Below, in pieces: positions 1 to 9,825 of a DNA stretch of 64,000 bases. Position 1 is the stretch's first letter; the number at the start of each line of letters is the position of its first letter. Under the pieces are notes generated by a model. That model worked only from the letters and a program-made list of their open reading frames with translations. It did not search any database and was not told the DNA's origin. The stretch lies in the NCBI RefSeq assembly GCF_000004075.3, contig NC_026658.2:16294075-16358074 (forward strand), given 5' to 3'. A program made the translations under genes and the position numbers. The DNA comes from Cucumis sativus. Taxonomy: Eukaryota > Streptophyta > Magnoliopsida > Cucurbitales > Cucurbitaceae.

Positions 1-1736
1 ATATTAAATTCTCATTGATTAGATGTATAGGTTTCTAAACAATTGTTTGTCACCACACCCCTTCTCAAAAAAAAAAAAAGACTTTCTTTCCTATTCTTTC
101 CCATCTCTCCAAACCTTTTTGTTTTCTTTCTTTTTTTTTTTTTTTTTTTTGTAAAATAGAAAAGAATCTAATGCTATAAAAATGGAAAAGCTAAACAGCA
201 GATAGAATTCATATCCAATCCTTTTTATCTTCGTTTGTAGGGTGCAATTACAAGTTTAATTTTAGAACTTTGAAATATTTCTCCAAAATTTTCAAATATA
301 TTCAATTTCGTATCCAATAAATTTCATAAATAATTTTAAATAATCTTTCACTCTTTTGCATATCCTAAGTCATCGTAATCTAAGATTTAGATATAACAAG
401 TCAACATTTGATTCGTAATAAGAGATTAAAATTAGTCTCACTATATATATACATACTATATATATACATGTAAACGCGTGAACTAAATTGAAACATTAAA
501 ATAAGCATTCAATTCATCAAGTTATAAACTCAAATAATTAATTATGCGTAATCCAAGTGTAACACGTTAATTCCATGCAACCTACCGAAGTAATCTAGAC
601 AAAATAAATTAAATAGGAGGAATTTATGACTTGCTATTTTCATCATGTGGTAAAAAAATCTAAAAAAGAAAGTAATTAACAAAATATCACCGAGGTCAGT
701 ATAATATAAATAATATGAAAATTAGCATATTCAATTATCAAAATGAGATTTAACTTACCATAGTAATTGTTTAGAATTTCTTTTCTTTTTTTTGAAGTTG
801 AAGGTTTGATCCGCACCTCCCAATAATTGTTATATTAATTAATTTTCATGAATTCACTATTTCAATATAAATATCGACCATTTTTGTAAAATTATATGAT
901 CCACATCAAATTTTTAAATTTGATTAGAGGTATATACTATATTTTGAATTTTGAATTTAGGAGAAAGAACAATATTTTTCCTCTTATATTAAATTTTCAT
1001 GAAATCACTGAGATATCATTAACAAAACTTTTGAGCCTCATCAACAACGTGGGATTAAATTGAAATTCTTTAAACGAAAAAAAAAAAAACACTTAAACAA
1101 CAAAGATTTAAAAGTATTAAGTATGCATATATATTTGGGCTCTCATTTTTTAAAATTACATGTTAATTATTATTAAGCTCGAATCTGACCTGTCTTTTAT
1201 TGTTAAACTATGCATATTTTGATATTTTTTTATACATATACTTATTATTTGAAGAATGCTTTATTTGCCAACTCTTTGATCAATACATTAAAGTGAGTCA
1301 TAACTATTAAAAAAAGATGAGAATATTTTGTTTAAGCAAGAAGAGAGACAAGGACCTCATCTTTTTATCGAAGACCTACAACCTAATTTTAATCTCTACG
1401 TGAAAGATATAAAGATGTATGGATTAGTTATATTTGGTTTGATTCGTTTCAATTTAATAACTTATAATTTGTATAGTTCAAAATATTGTTTATTGAATAT
1501 TGGTATGTTTCTCATTGATAAAATTCAGAATTACATGTATAATACACGAATCAAGAGCAACATAAAAAAAGTATATGCAAATAAATACAAAAATATTATA
1601 CACCAAAATTATAGCTTAGTTACGGCGATATAAAACTTTTGGTTTTGTTTTCAAATTGTCACGTTAATTTTATTCCATTATTCAATATCTTAAAAGTTTT
1701 TATTTTTAGCTAGTTTAGCTTTCTTTTCATAAGAGC
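1..1736. other. AT-rich intergenic spacer
   Basis: I see no gene here. The stretch is very AT-rich with homopolymer runs (A at about 69-79, T at about 131-150) and a short pair of TATATATACATA-like repeats near 440-470. The one ORF of about 100 codons (1328-1633) is low-complexity, rich in Ile, Asn, Lys and Tyr, and resembles no family I know. Confidence 0.6.
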
Positions 1737-2100
1737 AGGTATCCTGAACTTGCCGAACCATGTAGCAACATGTGCACGACCAAAGTTTCTGCATCCACCA
1801 CAATCACAATTTGGGAGCTCTCACGTGGTTTCAATTTGTATGTCTTCCTCTTTGATCAACAAATTGAAATGAGCTTAAAGAAATGAGTAATTGGACTTTT
1901 GACGAAAATAGGCCCCTCGACCCTCACCCTTGTCAACGATGAAACATTCAAGGTCGACCATCTCAATTGGCGAAGGAGGTGTACTACAACCTATTTGAGC
2001 CTTGAGAAGAGGATGATTTGAGTCAAGAGTCTAAACCAACCTCTTAGGTTGAGGTGGAGAGCCTAAAAAATTCATAAATGAAACACGTCAAATGCATATT
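1737..2100. other. GC-richer patch, possible decayed retroelement
   Basis: This patch is clearly richer in G and C than its flanks. A short stretch near 1930-1960 reads VNDETFKV on the + strand, which recalls the tail of Ty3/gypsy pol polyproteins, but no longer reading frame survives. The retroelement origin is a weak inference. Confidence 0.25.
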
Positions 2101-2855
2101 TTAACCCATTTAACTCAAAAGATAACCTAATACTATTGTAACTACTTGCTACACATATATATACACTTTATAACTTAAGCATCAAAATCCGTGTGGCAAG
2201 CATCACGCTGTTGTGCAAATCATTTATCTTATAGGTCATGATACTCTTTCATAAATTACAAATTTAATTCCCATTGATTTTAATTATGGGAAGGGCGAAG
2301 AAGTTTTTCTTTAACTAAAATTTGGCCAACATACTCTAAAATACTATTTTCATTCTTAAACTCTATTTCATCTACGCATCTTAGACTTTTCAAATTTTCT
2401 ATTTAAGTTGTTGAACTTCAATTGTAAATTATTTTATGTATGTAATTTCACACATAATTGTATGCACGCAAACATCCCCTAATCAAATACATGATAGAAA
2501 AAAACGTACGCCTATAGATCTAACAATTTATTTATTAGAATCTTTAAAATAAATTTACATGATCATCTAGAGTACATATTTGATAGCATTCATTTTTCTT
2601 GAACTCTTATACCCAATTACATTCTCATTATATAATTATATTTCTGTTATGTACTTAAATTTGTACTTGGCTCATTGGTTGGGAGTCAGACCTAATACCA
2701 CTCTTGATCTAGGTTTTAGTTCAATTTTCAACTTTCATGATTTTATTTTATTTTATTTTTTATATATATTTCTTATTTTGTTTTACTTTTTTTCATTTTT
2801 TATATTTATATGTTTAACTTTTCTTGATTTTTTTTCCTTTTTTTGTTTATTAATG

Positions 2856-2937
<82 letters not shown>

Positions 2938-4139
2938 TATTTTTTATTTATATGTTTATATGTTATTTTAAATCTAATTTTTTTTACTAAGACTAATCAT
3001 TTAGCTTATCTTCAATATTTTACAACCATATTGGGTTGAATTTAGATGATCATTTAAGACAAATTTTAATTTTACATATAATAAATTTAATGAAAATAAT
3101 ATTTTGAATTAAATCGTAAGACATATAATTAACAAAAATTATTGTATTATAATTATTAACTTTGGATTGCGGAGTTATGTGTCTTTAATGTTTTATAACT
3201 ATTTTTTATATTTTAATGAATTCTATATATTTTTTATTTTACATAATTAAATTTCATTTTAACTATAAAAATAAGAGAGAGTGTTAGGAAAATTAAATAA
3301 CACAAGAAATGGGAAACGAGAAAGGATTCAAACAAGATTTTGTTTTTGGTTTTTTATTTTTAAAAAATAAGAAACAAAAATAGTTATAAAACACAGTCTC
3401 ATTTCTAATTAAAAAAAAAAACATTAAACAAAAAACAAAAAACAAAAGACAACAAATGAAAATAGTATCAAGCACACTCTAAAGTGATTAAAACAAGATG
3501 TCCAAAAAATAAAAATTTAGGATATATTTGGTTTAACTTTTCAACTAATTCATTTTAAAAGAGTCCTGTTGAGAATAAATTTGTAGCGTTTGAAAATCAA
3601 CTCAAACTAGCTTTTGAAACATTTTTTTCTAGTCAAAACAATTTTTAACAAAAAGACTTTAAGTAAAAATGACTTTTGTAAACAACATTTTTTTCTATCA
3701 CAAAGGGTTGGTTTAACTTTCAAAATTATTTGATATGCTACCAATTTTACCTTTCTCCTTGTATCAATCAAGCAAGCTTGCTAATTTTGGGTTATAATGA
3801 TCTTTTTTTTTAAATTATATATACATTGTGATTGGAGTCCTGCTTAGTTTCGCATGGTCTATTATTTGTTTGTATCATTTCATTTAAAACATATATAATA
3901 TATTAAATAACGTGGAGAAGAAGTTGGTTATTATAATCTTAAGTTTTTATAATTGTGTCGTAATAATTTGTGATAGATTATTTTAGTTTAGGAAAAAAAT
4001 AGTAAATACTGTAATAAAGAATAAAAAAATGACAAATACAAAATATTAAAATAGGTAATAAATAAATATTTTGTTTATTGTAGCTTATTTATTAAAGTAT
4101 ATAAAAAATATTTATTGCAACAAACCAATAGTTATTATA
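2101..4139. other. AT-rich intergenic spacer
   Basis: No gene is seen. Apart from the (AT)n microsatellite it holds simple A/T-rich sequence. Segments near 3330-3475 and 3520-3700 look like scraps of small foldback elements, with runs such as aaacaaaaaac and facing T-rich arms, but I cannot define their ends. Confidence 0.5.
2861..2930. repeat. (AT)35 microsatellite
   Basis: An uninterrupted AT dinucleotide run of 70 bases, followed by a short imperfect aatatattat tail. It produces a false Tyr-Ile repeat reading frame. Perfect runs this long are usually length-polymorphic. Confidence 0.97.
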
Positions 4140-4487
4140 ATCTTATGATGGTCATTTTCAAACACTCCCTCTTGGTTAGTTTAAAACCTTCACTAAGTAT
4201 AATTTGTTAATAAATTGAATAGATTGTATTTCAAAGATTAAAAATAATATTTGTTGTTCATATCTTTCAATATAACAAACCATTTATGTTCGTGTAAATC
4301 ACCACATACGTATCATTTTGCCTATAAATAGAGATTTTTGAAAGGTTTGTAAGTGACAAGCATATTGGCTAAAATTCCAAATAAGTTAGTAGATACAATT
4401 TATTTTCTTTAATTTTCCTAATTTATTTATTATAATATATTTTTTCTTCGATATTTGTGTTCCCTTGTACTTCATTTTTACAACAAT
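4140..4487 (+). mobile_element. Possible degenerate solo LTR (Ty1/copia-like)
   Basis: A TATAAATA box preceded by TTGCC (about 4318-4328), then a T-rich stretch, and an end reading cttcgatatttgtgttccc...tacaaca. This resembles in order and wording the TATA region and 3' end of the LTRs at 28927-29499 and 33534-34144. The left edge is not visible and I found no target duplication. An old single LTR of the same superfamily is an inference. Confidence 0.35.
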
Positions 4488-6545
4488 TTTGATTCTAATT
4501 CATGAGGTGGATTAATTAATTAATACTTTATAGTGAACTTGAACAATGGAAAGAGATATTTTGTAGCTATTAACCAAATGCCACATGATGAATCTGAAAA
4601 TAACAACCTCCCAAAAAGAAATTGGCAAAGAAAGAGAAATGGGAATAGAACCATAACAAAAAATTGAAAAGAGAGTGGTCCTTAGAATTCTCAAGCAATT
4701 TTTTCTCTCTTTTTTTTTTTTATTATTATTTTGATGGGAATCTGCTTTAAAGATTTTTCCCTATGTGTTGATCTTATCTGCCAAAAAGGGAGTCTATTTG
4801 AATTAGTTATATTAATTTCATATTTATTGTTAAATAGATTACAATTAAAGTTCATTTGTTTTAGAGATATTTCTGCTTTTTTTTTCTGAATTTAATAATT
4901 GAGGGTGGCATCTTGAACTATATTTGAAACTATGGAATGATTAACAAATTTTATATCTACATATTTTGGTAGTGAATTTTAGATGTTTTTCTTGGGAGAG
5001 TGACAACTCCATACAAAATAGAATCTTGATTGAAAAAATATGACGGGCAGAATCAATGAAAAGCTTATATACCTTTTAACTTACTTCTCTTTGGAAACCG
5101 TAATGATATATTTATAGGAATTTTGACCAAAAAAAACATCCAAAATATAAGATTTACATTGGCAAAATCAAGCTAACTTTTGAGCCATTTAGTGGATTGA
5201 GAGATGCATTGAGCATGCTCCATATTTACTAAAATGGTCAGGTCAAAGATCATGGAAGTCAGTTTGGACCTTTGGTCCAAATTCCGCTTTCCTAACACGT
5301 TTGGGTCTTGTACTATGTTTTAGCAACTTCTAAACTTTTTCGAGTTGAGTCATTTGTTCTAAAATAACAATTATAGAATAAATAAATAAAAGATGTTCAT
5401 ATGAGATTCAATATAAAAAAAATTGATCTTTCCAAATGCACTTGATTTATTAATTTGTAGCATACAATTTTATTAGTTAAGCTTGTTAAGATCTGTTTAA
5501 AGAGATTGAATCTTCAATTTGTAGGTTTTGAAGAGACGATCAGTTTCTCGAAGTTTCAAAGTACGGATCAATTCATCAAAGAAGAGATGCACAATTTTAT
5601 TAGAGAAGAGGCGATCGATTTGTTGAAGCGTTTTGGTTTTAGAATGTTTGAAACTCTTTTAATTCTCTTTGATTTTTGAATTTGTGTCTCCATTCTCGGA
5701 TGAAAGGTAACCTCTCTATTTATATGTATGGGGTTGGGTTGGTTGGCATTGGACCCAATTGTTAAGACTTATACTTAATACTTAATTTAATTTATTTTTA
5801 ATAAGCTTTTATTCAAACTTACTTGAATTTATCCTTTTAATAAAGCTTAGATTGAGCTAGCTTCGGGTCCAACCATCTCGATCAAATGAATTAACATTGC
5901 CCAATGGATCAATGATTGGAAAAGTGGCATCATTTGATTTGCCTCTTTAATTTTAATTTGAAGAAACAAGAAAAATTTTGTAACTAGTCCCAGATTAATT
6001 TAGATTATTGAGTGTGAAATTGGAGATTAAGTGAATTTTTCTAGTGTTTCTTTTGAGTTCTTACTGGAGGCCAAGACACTCATAAAGATGTTTGATTCAA
6101 AGGTTGCTTCTAAAATCAACAATGTCATACGTCATATGACTTTCAAGGAAAATCAAAGATAAACCAATCAAAATTCGCCTCAAAATTAAACTATGGCAAC
6201 AAGCTTACAATTTTCAAAACAAGGAAATGGTCATGGAGACACTTTTGGAATAATCATTGTTGTTTTTCGAAGAATACCAAGTGGAGTTTAATGAATGACT
6301 TATATATGAAATTCTAGGACTACAAAATTACTCTGCAAGGTGAGGGAAATGAGAATTATTATTTCAATGTTGTCGAATTTCGTCTTTTTGATGTAGGTGA
6401 TGACTTTTTTAGGTTCTTGTTATGTTAATAGCTTCGATATTTGGATTGAGGATTAGGATTGTCTTATCAGAAGGTGATGTAATAAATTGAAGATGTACAA
6501 TACTTTGTGCAAGACTATATACAAGTTGAGTGCAAACAAAAAAAT
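4488..6545. other. Intergenic spacer without recognised gene
   Basis: No open reading frame looks like a gene. The part from about 5480 to 6500 is less AT-rich and resembles old transposon sequence, with phrases such as gagaagaggcgatcgatttg, but I cannot assign it to a family. Confidence 0.45.
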
Positions 6546-6832
6546 GCGCTTCAAAATCAAGCTCGAAGGCTTCATTAATGCTTCCTCATATTTATGTTCG
6601 AAGGCTTCGTCTTTCTCGAGCTAAAAGCTCAAGCTCAAAAGTCTCATTGATGTTTCCTCATATTCAAGCTCGAAAGGTTTTATTAATGCTTCCTCATATT
6701 CAAGCTCGAAGGCTTCATCGACGCTTTCTCATATTCAAGCTGAGGCCTTCATCAACACCTTCTTATATTCAAGTTCAAAGGCTTCATTGATGCTTCTTCA
6801 TCTCCAACTTCGAGCCTTCCACTACTGCTTTT
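6546..6832 (+). repeat. 36-bp tandem repeat array, about 8 degenerate copies
   Basis: The phrase ttcctcatattcaagctcga recurs with a strict period. Counterparts start at about 6582, 6654, 6690, 6726, 6760 and 6795, with a degenerate copy near 6618, giving spacings of 36, 36, 34 and 35. Because the unit is a multiple of three, one + strand frame reads a 12-residue repeat containing LPHIQAR. I do not regard that frame as a real gene. The array adjoins a 39-bp and a 96-bp array. Confidence 0.85.
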
Positions 6833-6881
6833 CCATGTCACAGTTCGAGGGTTGCTTGGTTGGTTTCATTTTCAAGTTTTT

Positions 6882-7046
6882 CCAAGAAGATGACGATGAT
6901 GCAACTCCAGCTCTGCCTCTCCAAAAGAAAGATAGTGCATATCCATGAAGATAACGACGGTAAAGCTCTGCCTCTACTTCTTCAAGAAGACAATGACAGT
7001 GCAACTTCACCTCTACCTCTCCAAGAAGACGACGAAGGTGCAATCA
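6882..7046 (+). repeat. 39-bp tandem repeat array, about 4 copies
   Basis: Copies begin with ccaagaag-like words at 6882, 6921, 6943 (after a shortened copy), 6982 and 7021, so the full unit is 39 bases. The + strand frame reads an acidic repeat containing QEDNDSA and LPL, in the same frame as the upstream 36-bp array, with one TGA (6788-6790) between the two ORFs. I recognise no protein family in it. Confidence 0.75.
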
Positions 7047-7049
7047 TTC

Positions 7050-7510
7050 CTACTATAAGATAGATCTAACGGCAAAATACCTAATCGTCCCTAGTAGAAG
7101 TTGGTTTACTGATAGCAAAGCAAAACGAGAATGCTTGATCATTCCTACTAGGGAGGTGGATCTGATGATAAATGTTTGATCATCTCTTAGTAGAAGTTGG
7201 ATCGTTGATGACAAAGCAAAACAAAAATGTCTGATCGTTCTTACTAGGAAAGTGGATTTGACAGTAAATGTCAGATCGTCCCCTAGTAGAAGTTTGATAT
7301 CTAACGGTGAAGTAGAACGAAGATGTCCGATCATTCATACTAGGAGGCATATCTGACGACAAATTTTTTATTGTCCTCTAGTAGAAGTTGGATCATTGAC
7401 AAAGAAACAAAACAAAGATGTCTGATCGTTCCTACTAGGAGGTGGATCTGAAGGCAAATATTTGATCCTCCTTAATCGAAGTTGTATTGCTGACGACAGA
7501 GTCACCCTTG
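7050..7510 (+). repeat. 96-bp tandem repeat array, about 5 copies
   Basis: The word agtagaag occurs at 7093, 7189, 7285 and 7380, with a diverged form (aatcgaag) at 7474, so spacings are 96, 96, 95 and 94. Each copy also carries a 'gatcgttcctactagga' element followed by ggtggatctga. The copies are similar but not identical, so the array is old. The short minus-strand ORFs across it are products of the repeat. Confidence 0.9.
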
Positions 7511-8026
7511 TAAACGATTGCAAAAAGAAGAAGAAGATGAAGAGGGGGAGGGGGATCTTGCCTTTTGAAAATATTTTTGGAAGACAGATGCGACAATTCT
7601 AGTTTCTCTGAAGAGAGAAAAAAAAAGAACATAAAGTCAAAAAGAAAAAGAGGAGAGAAAAGGAGAAGAGAGTTTTTTTTTATATCTTTCTTTTGTTTAA
7701 ATAGGAAAAAATGATAGGTTGTGGGTCTATTTATAACACAAACAATTCCAATTCCTAAAAGAATTTGGAAAGATATTCAATCTTTTTTAATAACAAAGAA
7801 AAGATAATCAAATTATCTTATTTTATTTTAAATTATTTCATTTTTGAGATAAATCTCTAGTTTAATTTTTGAGACTAATAAGATATTTAACTATTATCTC
7901 CAATTTTAAAATCAAAATTTGAGTTTAAAATTCAAGTCAAATTAACATGGATATATGACCTCCTATTTATAAAAAAAATAAAGTTTGACCATATTTCAAA
8001 TTTAAATCAAACTCGTGTACTAAATT
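7511..8026. other. Spacer without recognised gene
   Basis: Begins with a purine-rich stretch (about 7530-7670, with gaagaagaagatgaagaggg-like sequence) and continues as AT-rich DNA. No gene, RNA or element end is recognised. Confidence 0.5.
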
Positions 8027-8165
8027 CATAGTTTGATTTTTTTTTTTTTTTTTTTTACAAAGGTATTGTAATAAATTATGGAGTGGGGATTTGAACTCAG
8101 GACCTCTCGTCCACAGGAACATACATGTGTCATTTGAGTTAAGCTCATGTTAGCATAGTTTGATT
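8027..8165 (-). mobile_element. tRNA-derived SINE with 12-bp target-site duplication
   Basis: The body is 8039-8153 and lies on the minus strand. Read on that strand it starts ctaacatgagcttaactcaa (an A-box-like word), then gaggtcctgagttcaaatcc (a B-box of RNA polymerase III), and ends in an A-run (the T-run at about 8039-8056 on +). It is flanked by perfect 12-base direct repeats, catagtttgatt, at 8027-8038 and 8154-8165. Internal pol III boxes, a 3' A-tail and a target duplication of this length are the hallmarks of a SINE. At about 115 bases it is short and probably a minimal copy. Confidence 0.85.
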
Positions 8166-8541
8166 AATTTGACATGTCGAATTGAGCAAAAAAAAACTCA
8201 TATTTTGACTTCAAATTTATCTTCTTTTTTTTTTATATTCATCGACCCATATACCTGCATAAATCTTGAAAAGGGGCATTTGTTGAATAAGAAATTTTGA
8301 AACTAATCACAAATTGTAATGTCATTTACTAAATTAATGATGAAAATACAAATAATTGAATTTGTGACTAATTAAAAAATTGACACGTATTCCAAATTAA
8401 AATGGGAGACATAACTTGGTCAATTATGATGATGTCACATGTTTTCATTATGATCGTTGGATCAAGTTAGTTGTGTTGATCCAATTAAATATCATTTACT
8501 TGGGCTAACGTCTAATTGAGCCCAAAAATTCAAATAAAATA

Positions 8542-8805
8542 GGGAAATTGCAATTGATAACCATTTCAGCAATAATAATTAAAGATATAGCAAAATTTTA
8601 AAAAAAATTGCAAATATAGCAAAACTATCACTGATAGACTTCGTATGGTCTATTGCTGATAGACCAATATTTACAACATGATCTATTGCTGATAGATTTA
8701 TATCATTGATAGAATTTGACAAATTTTGCTATATTTGCAACTTTTTTAAAATGTTGCTATATACTCAATTATTTTGATTTTAATTGCTAAATTTCCAACT
8801 ATCCC
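8542..8805. mobile_element. Foldback MITE
   Basis: The two ends are inverted copies. The left arm has gatatagcaaaatttt then ttgcaaatatagcaaaac; the right arm read in reverse has tatatagcaacatttt then ttgcaaatatagcaaaat. The centre holds alternating 'ctattgctgatag' motifs. Length about 264 bases with no coding capacity. A 15-base word, ccaattaaatatcat, occurs at 8481-8495 and 8804-8818, but it starts 46 bases left of the arm, so it may not be the target duplication. I recall similar MITEs in cucurbit introns. Confidence 0.7.
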
Positions 8806-8822
8806 AATTAAATATCATATGT

Positions 8823-9650
8823 TTTCATCATGTCACATGTCTAAATTTTAAATAGACCTCATCTCCTACTTTAAACTCCATTTCCTGTCAGCCAATTTCT
8901 TCATTCTATTTTGTGCTGCACAAGTTTTTCATTCAATGCATTCAAGGCTAGGACTCTTTCCTTCAACATGATTTCTACCTCATTGTTAGGAGTTTGTTTA
9001 GGAGGAGGGGGTCTACCATAAACAATATGGAATGATGTAGTTTTGATTGATGCATGGAAAGTGGTGTTATACCATAGTTCTGTCCAAGGGATGAATTTAT
9101 CCCATTTCCTAGGTTGTTCATTGCAGAAGCACCTCAAGTAGGTTTCAAGGCATCTGTTCACCCTCTCTGTCTGTCCATCTGTTTGTGGGTGGAATGTTGT
9201 ACTCATTTTCAAAATAGTTTCCACTGTTGCAAATAATTCTTTCCAAAAGTTACTAAGGAAATTTTTATCCTTATCTGTGATAATGGACTTGGAAATGTCA
9301 TGCTTCCTTACTACTCTATCGATGAATATGGCAGCCACTTGCTTAGCAAAAAATGGGTGTCTCAACGATATAAAGTAGGAGTATTTACTCAATCGGTCCA
9401 CCACCACCATAATAACATTCATTCCTCCGGCTAGGGGTAGCCCCTCAATGAAGTCCATCGTTCAATCTTCTAATATTTGATCTGGAATAGGAATTGGTTG
9501 AAAGACCTCGACTGGTTTAGCTGCTTCATAGTTGTTCTGCTGACATACTCTGTTTCCATACCCTTCCAGTATAATTCATCACTTATCCTCTTATAAGTTC
9601 GTAGAAATCCGAAGCGACCTCCTAGAATAGAATCGTGAAAAGTGTGTAGT
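8823..9650 (-). pseudogene. Ty3/gypsy retrotransposon integrase fragment (broken)
   Basis: Reads on the minus strand from about 9650 down. First comes a remnant of the integrase zinc-binding region (FHDSILGG, RTYKRISDELYW, then VCQQNNYEA in another frame). The catalytic core follows with its expected acidic residues in VVVDRLSKY, ITDKDKNF and HPQTDGQTERVNR; the open part is 9458-8901. Breaks: at least one frameshift between YW and VCQQ; a TGA at about 9468-9470 where the family has Trp (before TMDFIEGLP); another frameshift after the QHKIE end at 8901, beyond which MKKLADRKW and GDEVYLKF continue in shifted frames. No LTR, gag or reverse transcriptase is attached. It is a dead fragment. Confidence 0.9.
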
Positions 9651-9659
9651 ATCTACAGT

Positions 9660-9825
9660 AGTGAATGTTATGTGAAAATTGTCAATCTTTCTTTATTACT
9701 AAAAATGTAGTGAATGTTATTTGGAGCATCAGTGAAACGTTAAAATATTTTTTTAAAACATTTTTAGTGTGTTTATTACACAATGTTCGATGTTTTCCAA
9801 TGTAAAATTTCTGAATCCGCCACTG
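9660..9825 (-). repeat. Dispersed repeat, copy 1
   Basis: The minus strand reads cagtggcggattcagaaatt and onward, matching 20336-20500 along most of its length (shared words include cactgatgct, aataaagaaa and gacaattttcaca). The edge beginning cagtggcgga is abrupt and the other edge meets the gypsy fragment, so this is probably a small insertion. The family is not identified. Confidence 0.7.

Noticed and set aside
2580..2990. 136-codon ORF on the + strand
   Set aside because: Runs through the (AT)35 microsatellite and T-rich DNA, giving Phe/Leu/Tyr-Ile low complexity and no domain.
7053..7632. Several minus-strand ORFs of 60-93 codons
   Set aside because: They follow the 96-bp tandem repeat and a purine-rich tract; the apparent protein repeat is a product of the DNA repeat.
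8066..8153. Possible tRNA gene on the minus strand (B-box gagttcaaatcc)
   Set aside because: No cloverleaf with an acceptor stem can be drawn, and the A-tail plus 12-bp flanking repeats identify a SINE.
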